Positions 8,704 through 17,378 are shown, counted from the stretch's first letter. The stretch: 35,530 nucleotides of DNA from Zoogloeaceae bacterium (GCA_031287525.1 JAITSU010000008.1:1-35530), one strand, 5' to 3'. Notes: generated by a model not told the origin, from the letters alone. A program made the numbers and translations.

Positions 8704-9594
8704 ATGACAAAAATTTTCTCCGCATTTTTCTCCTATGCCAGCGTGGGCGCGCTCTGGTTTTTGCACTGGCTGCCCCTGCCCCTGCTGCGGTTTTTGGGGC
8801 GCGTTTTGGGGCTGTTGTTATTCTGTTTCGCGCGCAAACGGCGTCAGGTTGCCCGTATCAATTTGCGACTCTGTTTTCCGAATTTGAGCGAAGCCGAACG
8901 CGCGCGGCTTGTACGTCGCCATTTCGTCGTTTTCGCCCAATCGCTGCTTGACCGTTCACTGCTCTGGTGGGCGGGGCGCGAACGGCTCGAACGCCTGATT
9001 CATCTCAAAGGCGCGGAACATTTGCGGCGCGGCGACGGCTGCCCTACCCTGATTCTTGCGCCGCATTTCGTCGGGCTGGACGCGGGCGGCATTGCGATTG
9101 CCCTGAACACCTCCGTGGTCAGCGTCTATTCCAACCAGAAAAATCCGGTCTTCAACGCCGTTTTTCTCGCCGGTCGAATGCGCTTCAACGCGCCGGTGCT
9201 GCTCTCCCGTCAGGAAGGAATGCGCCGCGCATTAAAAAGCATGAAACAGGGGTTGCCGTTTTATTATCTGCCGGACATGGATTTTGGGCGCAAAGAATCC
9301 ATATTTGTGCCCTTTTTTGGCGTGCCTGCTGCTACCATCACAGGCGTTTCCCGACTGGCGCGAATCACCCACGCCAAAGTTGTTCCCTGCATCGCCCGCA
9401 TGACAGCCCAAGGCTATGACATCGAACTGATACCGCCCTGGGCGCATTTCCCCGGCGCAAGCGTGGAAGACGACACGGCGTACATGAACCAATACATTGC
9501 CCGTCAGGTGGAAACCATGCCGGAACAGTATTACTGGCTGCACAAACGCTTCAAAACCCGTCCGCCCGACGAAGCGAAAATTTACCCATCATGA
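8704..9594 (+). CDS. lpxL: LpxL-family lipid A acyltransferase, second copy
   Basis: A 296-residue paralogue of the preceding gene and a membrane-anchored lysophospholipid/lipid A acyltransferase. The N-terminal hydrophobic segment spans about 12-42. HFVGLD (His121-Asp126) is the HX4D catalytic motif, and YYLPDMDFGRKESIFVPFFG matches the substrate-binding block of the family. I choose ATG 8704 because the hydrophobic anchor follows it at the normal distance; an open frame extends further upstream into the first gene. The pair likely adds the two secondary acyl chains, one each. It overlaps the GNAT gene by four bases (ATGA). Confidence 0.9.
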   Translation: MTKIFSAFFSYASVGALWFLHWLPLPLLRFLGRVLGLLLFCFARKRRQVARINLRLCFPNLSEAERARLVRRHFVVFAQSLLDRSLLWWAGRERLERLIHLKGAEHLRRGDGCPTLILAPHFVGLDAGGIAIALNTSVVSVYSNQKNPVFNAVFLAGRMRFNAPVLLSRQEGMRRALKSMKQGLPFYYLPDMDFGRKESIFVPFFGVPAATITGVSRLARITHAKVVPCIARMTAQGYDIELIPPWAHFPGASVEDDTAYMNQYIARQVETMPEQYYWLHKRFKTRPPDEAKIYPS

Positions 9595-10100
9595 ATTCGA
9601 CCCTGCCCAATATCGACATCAAACCCGTCACCCCACCGGACGTTCCAGCCATTGCCGCGCTGGCGCGAAAAATCTGGCAAGCGACCTATTCCGACATCAT
9701 CACCCGGCAACAAATCGACTATATGCTCGAACAGCGCTACAACAGCGCGCGGCTGAACGATGATCTGAAGGCGCCCGACAAATGGTTTGACCAGATTTTC
9801 GCGGACGACCACCGCGCGGGGTTTGCCGCTTGCGAACTTTGCAAGGGCGAATACAAACTGGATAAACTCTACGTCCACCCGGATTTTCAGCGCAAAGGTC
9901 TGGGCGGCGCGCTCATCACCCACGCCGCCGCCCGCGCCAGAAAACTGGGCTATCCCGCCGTGATTCTGGCAGTGAACAAACACAACGAAAACGCCATCAA
10001 GGCATATCAGAAGCACGGCTTTAGCGTGCGTGAATCTGTCGAAACGAATATCGGGCAAGGGTTTATCATGGATGATTACATTATGGAAAAACGGATCTGA
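9591..10100 (+). CDS. GNAT family N-acetyltransferase
   Basis: A 169-residue acetyltransferase of the GCN5 fold. LDKLYVHPDFQRKGLGGALI (about 92-111) has beta-strand 4 and the Q/RxxGxG/A acetyl-CoA pyrophosphate loop. AVNKHNENAIKAYQKHGF (about 124-141) is the usual C-terminal block with the Asn and Tyr that contact CoA. The substrate is unknown. It sits between the acyltransferases and dapF, coupled by a 4-base overlap upstream and a 6-base gap downstream, so it is in the same operon. Its GC content matches its neighbours, giving no sign of recent transfer. Confidence 0.9.
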   Translation: MNSTLPNIDIKPVTPPDVPAIAALARKIWQATYSDIITRQQIDYMLEQRYNSARLNDDLKAPDKWFDQIFADDHRAGFAACELCKGEYKLDKLYVHPDFQRKGLGGALITHAAARARKLGYPAVILAVNKHNENAIKAYQKHGFSVRESVETNIGQGFIMDDYIMEKRI

Positions 10101-10106
10101 ATCGCC

Positions 10107-10949
10107 ATGAAACTCAAATTTTCCAAGATGCACGGGCTGGGCAACGATTTTGTTGTCATTGACGGTGTGCGGCAGAAGGTCGAGTTGACGCCGGAGCAGG
10201 CGCGGTTTCTTGCTGACCGGCATTTCGGCGTCGGTTGCGACCAGTTGTTGCTGGTCGAAGCCAGTGAGCAGCCGGATGTGGATTTTCGCTATCGCATTTT
10301 CAATGCCGATGGCGGCGAGGTCGAACAATGCGGTAACGGCGCGCGCTGTTTCGCGCGTTTCGTGCATGAGACGGGGCTGGCGTACAAGCGGGAAATTCGC
10401 GTCGCCACGCAAAAAGGCGTCATCACGCCGCGTCTGGAAAACAACGGGCAGGTGACGGTCGACATGGGCGCGCCGCGTTTTTCCCCGGTCGAAATTCCTT
10501 TCATCAGCGATAAAGAACAGCTTAGCTACCCGCTCGAAATTGAGGGTGATCACGCGACGACCACGCTGCAAATCAGCGTCGTTTCGATGGGCAATCCCCA
10601 TGCCGTGCAGGTGGTCGCCAATGTGGACGCCGCGCCGGTCGCCGAACAGGGGCCGTTGATTCAGGCGCATCCGCGTTTTCCTGAACGGGTGAATGCGGGT
10701 TTCATGCAAGTGCTGGATCGCGGGCATATCCGTTTGCGCGTGTTCGAGCGCGGCGCGGGCGAGACGCTGGCTTGCGGCACGGGCGCTTGCGCCGCTGTCG
10801 TGGCGGGGATTCGGCGGGGCTTGCTGGATTCGCCGGTCGCCGTCGCCACCCGTGGCGGTTCACTCACCATTGCATGGAACGGGGTGGGTTATCCCGTGTT
10901 AATGACCGGCCCTGCCGTGACTGTTTTTACCGGAGAAATCGAGCTATGA
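10107..10949 (+). CDS. dapF: Diaminopimelate epimerase
   Basis: Interconverts LL- and meso-diaminopimelate for lysine and peptidoglycan synthesis in the cytosol, without a cofactor. The 280-residue length is standard. [13 protein letters not shown] opens the protein. The two catalytic cysteines are present: Cys75 in [16 protein letters not shown] and Cys223 in [15 protein letters not shown]. The stop codon overlaps the ATG of the DUF484 gene (ATGA), giving translational coupling. Confidence 0.97.
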   Translation: MKLKFSKMHGLGNDFVVIDGVRQKVELTPEQARFLADRHFGVGCDQLLLVEASEQPDVDFRYRIFNADGGEVEQCGNGARCFARFVHETGLAYKREIRVATQKGVITPRLENNGQVTVDMGAPRFSPVEIPFISDKEQLSYPLEIEGDHATTTLQISVVSMGNPHAVQVVANVDAAPVAEQGPLIQAHPRFPERVNAGFMQVLDRGHIRLRVFERGAGETLACGTGACAAVVAGIRRGLLDSPVAVATRGGSLTIAWNGVGYPVLMTGPAVTVFTGEIEL

Positions 10950-11626
10950 AGACCGAAGAAGTCATTCAATACCTGGAACAGAATCCGCAGTTTTTCGACC
11001 TCTGCGCTGACCGGCTGGCGGCGATTTTTGTGCCGCATCCGCACGGCGGGCGCACCATTTCGCTCACCGAACGGCAGATGCTTGCCCTGCGCGACAAAAA
11101 CCGGCAACTGGAAGGGAAGCTCGGTGAACTGCTGGCATTTGGCGAGGAAAATGATGTCATCAGCGAAAAAATGCATCGTCTTGGCGTGGCGTTGATTGCC
11201 GTCGAAACTTTTCAGGCGGCGCTGACGCTGATCAATTTTCACCTGCGCGACGATTTTTCCATTCCGCATGTCGCCCTGCGGGTGTGGGAAAAACCCAGAG
11301 GCATCGCCGACCTGCCCGAATTCGCCGCCGTCAGCGCCGATTTGCAAGGTTTTGCCGAAAGCCTGACGCGACCCTACTGCGGCGCGACCGCCAGTCTGGA
11401 AGCGACCACCGGCGTCGGCGCGACCGCGTGGTTTGGCGAACACGCGCCGCGCATCCGCTCGCAAGCCCTGGTCGCCCTGCGTAATGGCGGCGGCGCGATC
11501 GGCATGGTGGCATTGGGCAGCGAAGACGGCGAACGCTTTTACAGCGGCATGGGCGCGCTCTATCTGGAACGTCTGGGCGAACTCATCTCCGCCGTGCTGG
11601 GGCGGGTGACGCATAGCGCGTTGTGA
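10946..11626 (+). CDS. DUF484 family protein
   Basis: The 226-residue product matches DUF484, a GAF-like family almost always found between dapF and xerC in beta- and gammaproteobacteria; its function is not established. [13 protein letters not shown] at the N-terminus and the block [21 protein letters not shown] near the C-terminus are typical. The start ATG 10946 overlaps the dapF stop. Upstream in-frame codons overlap dapF and are unlikely to be used. Confidence 0.9.
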   Translation: MKTEEVIQYLEQNPQFFDLCADRLAAIFVPHPHGGRTISLTERQMLALRDKNRQLEGKLGELLAFGEENDVISEKMHRLGVALIAVETFQAALTLINFHLRDDFSIPHVALRVWEKPRGIADLPEFAAVSADLQGFAESLTRPYCGATASLEATTGVGATAWFGEHAPRIRSQALVALRNGGGAIGMVALGSEDGERFYSGMGALYLERLGELISAVLGRVTHSAL

Positions 11627-11629
11627 TTC

Positions 11630-11664
11630 AGGTGACAGGGGGCAGGTGTCAGGTGACAGAGGGA
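11630..11664 (+). repeat. CAGGTGACAG short tandem-like repeat
   Basis: CAGGTGACAG, then GGGGCAGGTGTCAGGTGACAG, then AGGG: a 7-10 nt motif repeats two to three times just after the DUF484 stop. It marks the left edge of the AT-richer insert that carries the next gene. Confidence 0.55.
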
Positions 11665-11722
11665 GTTGGTGACGCATCGCGTCGCCAACTTCAAGGACGG
11701 CATTGGGCAGAGGGGAAACGAC

Positions 11723-12202
11723 ATGGTTTACGTACTCGAAACGATAACGGATGACGATGTTTCAAAGATTCTCGCGGATGCGAAGTCTGACCCGGATGTG
11801 CACTTACCTGTTAACAATGAATATTGGAGAGAAAGAATAGACCGTGATGGTAGATCGCGTTGGGCAATTGACCGACAGGAAAACTCCTATTTGTTCTGTT
11901 CTAGGTATGATAATAAATCATGCTACGCGAGATTTTGGTTTTTTTATAAGCACAAGATTTGGATTGTTTACATGAATTTAATCCGTGCTAGTGCTCGACG
12001 TAAGCACATACGCGGGTGGGTATCGTTGGATGCTACCTTTTCATCCTCACCACCGGAAGATGTGGACTTTCAAAAAAATTTTACGGAAGCGTATGAGGTT
12101 CTCTATGCAGAAGAAAACCGTAAAAGACCAGAGTTGTACCCTGAACCTGTCTTTAACGACAAAGAAGGAATGGCGCAGGAATGGACAACGCCATATGTAT
12201 AA
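11723..12202 (+). CDS. Hypothetical protein inserted between DUF484 and xerC
   Basis: A 159-residue soluble protein I do not recognise. It is rich in aromatic and charged residues (for example WRERIDRDGRSRW and YARFWFFYKHKIWIVYM), has no signal peptide and no clear membrane segment. Base composition is visibly AT-richer than the flanking genes, and codons such as AGA, ATA and TTA are common here but rare next door. I choose ATG 11723 because AGGGGAAACGAC precedes it; an earlier in-frame start at 11666 reads through repeat sequence. It ends 12 bases before xerC, so it sits inside the operon and is probably a late insertion. Confidence 0.65.
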   Translation: MVYVLETITDDDVSKILADAKSDPDVHLPVNNEYWRERIDRDGRSRWAIDRQENSYLFCSRYDNKSCYARFWFFYKHKIWIVYMNLIRASARRKHIRGWVSLDATFSSSPPEDVDFQKNFTEAYEVLYAEENRKRPELYPEPVFNDKEGMAQEWTTPYV

Positions 12203-12214
12203 CGGCGTATTGAC

Positions 12215-13150
12215 ATGAATACCGAGACGAATCCCGCAGCGCTGGTGGCGGCATACCTTGCCTACCTTTCCGGTCAGCGTCGTCAGTCGGCGCATACCTT
12301 GACCGGCTACGCGCATGAGCTTGATCGTTTGTTAACCGCTGCCGACGGGCAGACGTTTGATCGTCTGGACGCGCTTGCCATTCGTCGCCACATCGCCATC
12401 CTGCATTCGCGTGGGCTTTCCGGTCGCTCGCTGGCGCGGCTGCTTTCCGCGTGGCGCGGGTTTTATAAATGGCTGCAACAGGAAGGCAAGGTCGGGCAAA
12501 ATCCCTGTCTGGATATTCGCGCGCCCAGGTCGGCGCGGCGTTTGCCCGATGCGCTTTCGGTTGAAGAAAGTGGCGGGTTGATGGAGAACGCCGAGCGTGA
12601 TGAAGAAGGCGACGAGCGTCTTGCCTTGCGCGATTGCGCCATGTTTGAACTGTTTTATTCGTCGGGGTTGCGCCTCGCGGAACTCCACAGTCTGAATCTC
12701 GACGCGCTCGCCGACATCCTTGCCGAAGGCGAGGTGCGGGTGACGGGCAAGCGCAACAAAACCCGTATTGTGCCGGTGGGCAGCAAGGCGCGGGAAGCCA
12801 TTGATGCCTGGACGCAAGCGCGTATCAGTCTTGCCGCGCCGGATGAAACGGCGCTGTTTGTCAGTCTGCGCGGCACACGCATTACCATGCGGATGATTCA
12901 GAAACGCCTCGATAAACGGGCGTTGAAAAACGGGTTTTCCACGCATGTGCATCCGCACATGCTGCGCCACTCCTTCGCCTCACACATGCTGCAATCCAGC
13001 GGCGACCTGCGGGCAGTGCAGGAAATGCTGGGGCATAGCAGCATCGCTTCGACGCAGGTTTATACCCATCTGGATTTTCAGCATTTGAGCGCGGTTTATG
13101 ACAAGGCGCATCCGCGCGCGCGCAGACGGGATTCCAATCAACAGGAATAG
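12215..13150 (+). CDS. xerC: Site-specific tyrosine recombinase XerC
   Basis: With XerD this resolves chromosome dimers at dif. The 311-residue product has the SAM-like N-terminal core-binding domain (about 8-95) and the catalytic domain (about 110-300). All catalytic residues are visible: Arg153 in SSGLRLAEL, Lys179 in VTGKRNKTR, His248 and Arg251 in HPHMLRHSFASH, His274 in MLGHSSIAST, and the nucleophile Tyr283 in QVYTHLDF. The position after DUF484 is the usual one for XerC, which favours this over a mobile-element integrase. No strong ribosome site is seen. Confidence 0.95.
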   Translation: MNTETNPAALVAAYLAYLSGQRRQSAHTLTGYAHELDRLLTAADGQTFDRLDALAIRRHIAILHSRGLSGRSLARLLSAWRGFYKWLQQEGKVGQNPCLDIRAPRSARRLPDALSVEESGGLMENAERDEEGDERLALRDCAMFELFYSSGLRLAELHSLNLDALADILAEGEVRVTGKRNKTRIVPVGSKAREAIDAWTQARISLAAPDETALFVSLRGTRITMRMIQKRLDKRALKNGFSTHVHPHMLRHSFASHMLQSSGDLRAVQEMLGHSSIASTQVYTHLDFQHLSAVYDKAHPRARRRDSNQQE

Positions 13151-13156
13151 GGCATA

Positions 13157-13190
13157 AAAAAACCTGGTCAGGTTCGACCAGGTTTTTTTG
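13157..13190. terminator. Bidirectional terminator between xerC and the phasin gene
   Basis: AACCTGGTC (13161-13169), loop AGGTTC, GACCAGGTT (13176-13184), with an A run before and a T run after. It serves xerC on the plus strand and the phasin gene on the minus strand, with perfect pairing. Confidence 0.92.
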
Positions 13191-13204
13191 CAATGTAGCG
13201 ACGC

Positions 13205-13756
13205 TTATTTTTTTACGGTTGTGCGTTTCGCGGCAGCGGCAACCTGGGAAGTTGCGTTGGTGACCGCCTTGATATTGGCTTCCGCGATGGCGTTAGCTTG
13301 CCTGGACAGGCTGTTCAGTTGTTCGTAAACACGACCAGAGGAATCCAGGAAAGTTTTTACGGTAGCGGCGATGATGTCATTGCCGGGAGCGGATTTGGTC
13401 TTGTCCAGACTGGCGGCCGCGCTCTTGGTAAGCTGCGCGTATTGACCTTCGGCGAGGGCGCCGACTTCTTTTTGCAGGGAAGTCGCCAGTTCATAAACGC
13501 CACGGGAATAGTCCAGCCATTTTTCCAGCGCGGGTTGCAGCAGATTGGCATTGACGCGGGAAAGGTCGGAAATATCCTTGACCGCCAGAACTTGCTGGGT
13601 GTTGGCGACCGAAGTGTTGAGAAGGTCGCGGGCAGCCGCGATATTAAGGGCGGTCAGACGCTCCAGACCGCTGCTGGTGGAACGGATCAGGGTCAGCAGG
13701 GTGTCCGCGCCGAGCTTTTGGGTTGCTGCCAGTTGTTCAAAGCTTTGATTACTCAT
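13205..13756 (-). CDS. phaP: Phasin family protein (PHA granule-associated), distal copy
   Basis: A 183-residue, cysteine-free, mostly helical and amphipathic protein of the PhaP/phasin_2 family, which coats polyhydroxyalkanoate granules. FEQLAATQKLGADTLLTLI, the region ALNIAAARDLLNTSVANTQ, and an Ala/Lys-rich C-terminus ending in KRTTVKK are typical. It is about the same length as its neighbour but only distantly similar, so the duplication is old. The ribosome site AAAGGAG precedes the ATG. It follows the other phasin on the same strand by about 100 bases, with a hairpin between. Confidence 0.88.
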   Translation of the reverse strand: MSNQSFEQLAATQKLGADTLLTLIRSTSSGLERLTALNIAAARDLLNTSVANTQQVLAVKDISDLSRVNANLLQPALEKWLDYSRGVYELATSLQKEVGALAEGQYAQLTKSAAASLDKTKSAPGNDIIAATVKTFLDSSGRVYEQLNSLSRQANAIAEANIKAVTNATSQVAAAAKRTTVKK

Positions 13757-13820
13757 GGGTCTTGTCTCCTTTGTTTGGATAGTGGGAAAAGCTGTTTTTT
13801 TGATGCTGCACCCAGATAAT

Positions 13821-13845
13821 AACCCCTGCTTGTGACACAGGGGTT
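13821..13845 (-). promoter_or_regulatory. Hairpin between the two phasin genes
   Basis: AACCCCTG (13821-13828) and CAGGGGTT (13838-13845) form a perfect 8-bp stem with a 9-base loop. On the minus strand it is not followed by a clear T run, so it looks like a stability or attenuation element that could make expression of the two phasins unequal rather than a strong terminator. Confidence 0.5.
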
Positions 13846-13858
13846 AAATCCGGAGAGA

Positions 13859-14428
13859 TTACTTGCTCTTCTTGCTGGGCGTAGCGGCGGCAGCGGTCGC
13901 GCCAACCGCCTTGACCGTGGCATTGGTCGCGGCAGCCACGTTGGCTTCGGCGATTTCGGAGACTTGCTTGGCGGCCTTGTTCAGGCTTTCAAAAGCGGAG
14001 TTGGTGGCGGCGATGGCGGAACGAACGGCAGCCACGGCGACATCGGAACCCACGGGGGAGGACTTGCTGAAGTTTTCCAGCAGTTGGGAAGATTGCTTTT
14101 GCCAGTCAGCGAAGGTGGAGGAGATTTGCTTGGCAAAACCTTCTTTGGCCTGGTCGCCAATTTCGTAGATGCTGCGGGTATAAGCCACGGCTTTTTCCAC
14201 ATTGGGTTGAGCCAGGGAAGCTTGCAGGGAGAGGGCTTCCTGCGGGTCTTTCACGTTCAGAATCGCCTTGGTGTTGGTGACGGAATCTTCCAGCACGGAA
14301 CGGGCGGTATTCAGATTGAGCGCGGCGATGCGCTCGGCGGAATCGAGGGTGGTGGCGGCCAGGGACAACAGGGAATCGACAACAGCCTTGTTGGTGGCGG
14401 CGAACTGCTCGGGAGAGGTAAACGTCAT
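13859..14428 (-). CDS. phaP: Phasin family protein (PHA granule-associated), proximal copy
   Basis: A 189-residue phasin_2-type protein. It opens FTSPEQFAATNKAVVDSLL, continues ALNLNTARSVLEDSVTNTK, and ends in an Ala/Thr-rich low-complexity tail with SKKSK. It should bind the surface of PHB/PHA granules and help control their size and number. The ribosome site AAGGAG precedes the ATG, and a promoter with exact consensus hexamers lies about 60 bases upstream, fitting the high abundance of phasins. No PHA synthase gene is in the window. Confidence 0.92.
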   Translation of the reverse strand: MTFTSPEQFAATNKAVVDSLLSLAATTLDSAERIAALNLNTARSVLEDSVTNTKAILNVKDPQEALSLQASLAQPNVEKAVAYTRSIYEIGDQAKEGFAKQISSTFADWQKQSSQLLENFSKSSPVGSDVAVAAVRSAIAATNSAFESLNKAAKQVSEIAEANVAAATNATVKAVGATAAAATPSKKSK

Positions 14429-14487
14429 GGTAAAACTCCTTGAATTTGGAACTGCGTGGAAAATATGCTGCGACGCAACATTTCCAG

Positions 14488-14518
14488 ATTATATGATGAA
14501 GGACAACAACGGTGTCAA
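14488..14518 (-). promoter_or_regulatory. Strong sigma-70-type promoter for the phasin genes
   Basis: On the minus strand, TTGACA (14518-14513) and TATAAT (14493-14488) are both exact consensus, with a 19-base spacer, slightly long. Flanking DNA is AT-rich. It lies 60 bases before the phasin ATG. Confidence 0.7.
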
Positions 14519-14577
14519 CTGTTTGTTTGAACAAATTATTCTATTTAGTCATATATTTGGAACAACATTGATGAAGG

Positions 14578-15219
14578 TCAAGGATGCTCTGGCGGGGTCA
14601 GCGCGGGCGTACTTTTCAACCGCAACGCGCCATCAGGATTGACATTGCTGGCGGCATTGCTGTCAGATTCAGCGCCGGTATTGGTCGTCGCCACGGGCTT
14701 GTTTTTGGGCTGGATGACGGCGCGCACTCTGGGTTTGGGCGCGTCGGGATTTTTGTTGTCGGGCGCGCCTGCGCTGGCGAGGTAGCGTTCGGAAATGGCG
14801 TCGTACCAGATGTAGTCGCCGCGCAACTGATCGCTGCCACTCTTGATCCAGGCGCGGTGAAAAAGTTCGGCGACTTCGTTGTGGGCGTCGTACTCGATGC
14901 GCTCGGCTTCGCCGTCGATCCATTCCTCGCGCCCTTCGCGCTTCTGCCGGAAACGCGCGAGTCCGCCCGCGCCTGCGAAGGCGACGCCATGTTGAAAACC
15001 ATAGGCGTCTTCCGTCATCACAATTTTGCTGGCGTGAATCATCAGCGTACCCTGGGTGAGCACGACATTGCCTTCGAGGGTTTGTATCCGCTTCACATCG
15101 TCGATGGTCATCTGGTCGGCTTCCAGCGAAATGGGTTTGTCGCGGTTTGCCTGTTCAGCGTGAACCGGCAGGCTGCCGAAAAACAGGGCGCAGAGTAAGG
15201 CGGGAAAAAAACGGGTCAT
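14578..15219 (-). CDS. lptA: LPS transport periplasmic protein LptA
   Basis: A 213-residue periplasmic bridge protein that carries LPS from LptBFGC to LptDE. An N-terminal signal peptide ends at about VHA-EQ (residue 21/22). The OstA/LptA beta-jellyroll begins DKPISLEADQMTIDD and continues LEGNVVLTQGTLMIHASKI. After about residue 160 the protein has a Pro/Asn/Ala-rich tail (VRAVIQPKNKP onward), a common feature of betaproteobacterial LptA. It starts 28 bases after lptC. Downstream lies a phasin promoter rather than lptB. Confidence 0.92.
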   Translation of the reverse strand: MTRFFPALLCALFFGSLPVHAEQANRDKPISLEADQMTIDDVKRIQTLEGNVVLTQGTLMIHASKIVMTEDAYGFQHGVAFAGAGGLARFRQKREGREEWIDGEAERIEYDAHNEVAELFHRAWIKSGSDQLRGDYIWYDAISERYLASAGAPDNKNPDAPKPRVRAVIQPKNKPVATTNTGAESDSNAASNVNPDGALRLKSTPALTPPEHP

Positions 15220-15247
15220 GGGAATTCAGTGGGGAAAAGGTGGGTAT

Positions 15248-15832
15248 TCAAGGCGCGGGATTGCGAACATAAGCGCCGCGCGCCTGTTTCTGCAATACGA
15301 ATGTGCCTTGATGGTCGTCCATTTGCAAGCCGATGCCGTTCATCCAGCTTGTACCCTGGGTGATTCGCACCGGATGCTGGTTGAATGCCTTGCCTTCGTC
15401 CGGCAGCACAGTGAGTTCCGGTGTGCGGGCGACGAGGGCGGGGCGATCGGCGAACGCGGCGCGGGTCAGCACCACATCTTCCCGCATCAGAACGCGATTC
15501 CCTTTCTCGGTGACAAGGGCGGATTTTCCGGTCAGGGTGATGTCCGGCGATTTGGGGCGATAGTTGATCAGACGCGGATTTTGCACGAGGCTGCTGTCGT
15601 CGTCGGGATAATGTTCCATGTAGTCGGCGACCAGTCGATAGCGCAGTTTGCCATTGAGGTCATAACGCAGGACGGTGAATTTTTCGACGGTGACGTCCGG
15701 GTCGTGGCGCAGATTGGCGTCGGGCTGAGGCGTCGGCGGTTCCGTGCTGGCTTCCAGCCAGTACGCCAGACCCGCGAGCGCAACCAGCAGCAGGAGTGGA
15801 AACAGGGCGGGCGCGCCACCATATTTAATCAT
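15248..15832 (-). CDS. lptC: LPS export ABC transporter periplasmic protein LptC
   Basis: The 194-residue product has one N-terminal membrane anchor (about 9-27) and a periplasmic LptC jellyroll. PDVTVEKFTVLRYDLNGKLRYRLVADYMEHYPDDDSS shortened to its key parts (YDLNGKLRYRL, MEHYPDDD) is characteristic, as is LLPDEGKAFN-like LTVLPDEGKAFNQHPVRIT near 150-168. LptC links the LptBFG exporter to LptA. The start overlaps the kdsC stop by 8 bases, indicating one operon. Confidence 0.92.
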   Translation of the reverse strand: MIKYGGAPALFPLLLLVALAGLAYWLEASTEPPTPQPDANLRHDPDVTVEKFTVLRYDLNGKLRYRLVADYMEHYPDDDSSLVQNPRLINYRPKSPDITLTGKSALVTEKGNRVLMREDVVLTRAAFADRPALVARTPELTVLPDEGKAFNQHPVRITQGTSWMNGIGLQMDDHQGTFVLQKQARGAYVRNPAP

Positions 15833-16328
15833 GGAGCTTTCCTTGTCGCGCCGCCAGAATCAAATCGCAGACTTCGCGCACCGCGCCCTCGCCGCCCCGA
15901 TGGGCGCTCACGAAATCCGCCTTTGCCCGCACTGTCGGATGCGCGTTGTCCGGCGCGGCGGAAAACGCGCAGGCTTGCATGGTCGGCAGGTCGACCACAT
16001 CGTCACCCATGTACGCCGCTTCCGACCAGTCCAGGTCAAGCCGGGCGAGCAGGGCGGACATGCAGGCGTGTTTGTCGGCGACGCCCTGAAACAGGTGATG
16101 GATGTCCAGATTTTTCGCCCGCGCCGTCACCGCGCCGGAATCGCGTCCGGTGATGATGGCGAGTTCGACGCCCGCTTGTCGCAAAAAGCGCAACCCCTGA
16201 CCGTCCAGGGTGTTAAAGGCTTTCAGCTCGCGCCCGTCATCGCTGTAATAGAGCTTGCCGTCGGTCATCACGCCGTCGATGTCGAAGGCGATGAGTTTCA
16301 CCTTTGCGGCGCGTTCGCGTACAGTCAT
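15825..16328 (-). CDS. kdsC: 3-deoxy-D-manno-octulosonate 8-phosphate phosphatase
   Basis: A 167-residue HAD-superfamily phosphatase that releases Kdo from Kdo-8-phosphate for LPS inner core synthesis. AFDIDGVMTDGKLYY holds the nucleophile Asp16 and the acid/base Asp18. ITGRDSGAV is motif II and YMGDDVVDLP, with Asp109/Asp110, is the Mg-binding motif. It has no cap domain, as usual for the tetrameric C0 class. It starts on the last base of the kdsD stop (TGATG). Confidence 0.96.
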   Translation of the reverse strand: MTVRERAAKVKLIAFDIDGVMTDGKLYYSDDGRELKAFNTLDGQGLRFLRQAGVELAIITGRDSGAVTARAKNLDIHHLFQGVADKHACMSALLARLDLDWSEAAYMGDDVVDLPTMQACAFSAAPDNAHPTVRAKADFVSAHRGGEGAVREVCDLILAARQGKLHD

Positions 16329-17338
16329 CAGATCACCTTGGCGGCAAAAAGGTCGTGCATATTCAATGCGCCCACCAGACGCCCCTCATCCGAGGCGACC
16401 AGAATCTGATTGACGCGATGACGCTCCATCAATTCCACCGCTTCCACCGCCAGCTTGTCCGGCGCGATGCGCCAGGGATTGGCGTGCATCAGCGTGCCGA
16501 TAGCGGCGGTACGCAGGTCGACGCTGTTGATGAAGGCGCGGCGCAGGTCGCCATCCGTGAAGATGCCGAGAATCCGGTTTGTCGCGTCAGTAATCACCAC
16601 CATCCCCAGCCCGCCCCGACTCATCGCCAGAATCGCCTCGGACAGCGGCGCTTCAGGCGATACGGTGGGCAGGGCGTCGGCGGCGTGCATGACATCGCGC
16701 ACATAGGTCAGCAGTCGTCGCCCCAGACTGCCGCCGGGATGCGAGAGCGCAAAATCTTCCGGCCCGAAACCGCGCGCGTCCAGGAGCGCCACGGCGAGCG
16801 CGTCGCCTAACGCCAGCGCGGCGGTTGTGCTGGCGGTCGGCGCGAGATTCAAGGGGCAGGCTTCCTGCGCGACACTGGCGTCGAGATGCGCGTCGGCAGT
16901 GACGGCGAGCGTCGAAGCCGGATTGCCGGTGAGGGCAATCAGGCGAGCGCCCTGCCGACGCACGGCGGGCAGAATCCGCAGCACTTCCTCGGTTTCGCCG
17001 GAATTGGAAAGCGCCAGAAAAATGTCGCTGCCCTGCACCATGCCCAGGTCGCCGTGACTGGCTTCGCCGGGATGCACGAAATAGGCCGGTGTGCCGGTCG
17101 AAGCGAGCGTGGCGGCAATTTTGCGGGCGATGTGACCGGATTTCCCCATGCCGCTCACAATGACCCGCCCCGCGCTCCCCAGAATCAACTCGACGGCGCG
17201 GGCAAAATCGGCGTTGAGACGGGGAATCAGCGCGCGGATGGCGTCGGCTTCGATACGCAGGGTACGCGCCGCCAATTCAATGGCGCGATTGGAAGCGTGA
17301 TTGGAAATTGTGGTGGGCGGGGAAGTGTTTTGCGACAT
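16328..17338 (-). CDS. kdsD: Arabinose-5-phosphate isomerase
   Basis: Converts ribulose-5-phosphate to arabinose-5-phosphate, the first step to Kdo. The 336-residue product has an N-terminal SIS domain with VSGMGKSGHIARKIAATLAS and HPGEASHGDLGM, and a C-terminal pair of CBS domains (about 210-330). I start at ATG 17338; ATG 17359 is an alternative, and longer versions are unlikely because a -10-like box lies at 17379-17386. Neither start has a strong ribosome site. It is the first gene of kdsD-kdsC-lptC-lptA. Confidence 0.93.
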   Translation of the reverse strand: MSQNTSPPTTISNHASNRAIELAARTLRIEADAIRALIPRLNADFARAVELILGSAGRVIVSGMGKSGHIARKIAATLASTGTPAYFVHPGEASHGDLGMVQGSDIFLALSNSGETEEVLRILPAVRRQGARLIALTGNPASTLAVTADAHLDASVAQEACPLNLAPTASTTAALALGDALAVALLDARGFGPEDFALSHPGGSLGRRLLTYVRDVMHAADALPTVSPEAPLSEAILAMSRGGLGMVVITDATNRILGIFTDGDLRRAFINSVDLRTAAIGTLMHANPWRIAPDKLAVEAVELMERHRVNQILVASDEGRLVGALNMHDLFAAKVI

Positions 17339-17378
17339 AAAGCGGAGGCTCTTGAACATCTTTGCTGGAAAGACCGCC

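Noticed and set aside
12215-13150. Integrase of a mobile element instead of XerC
   Set aside because: The dapF-DUF484 context and standard length fit chromosomal XerC, and no attachment site or element is seen beside it.
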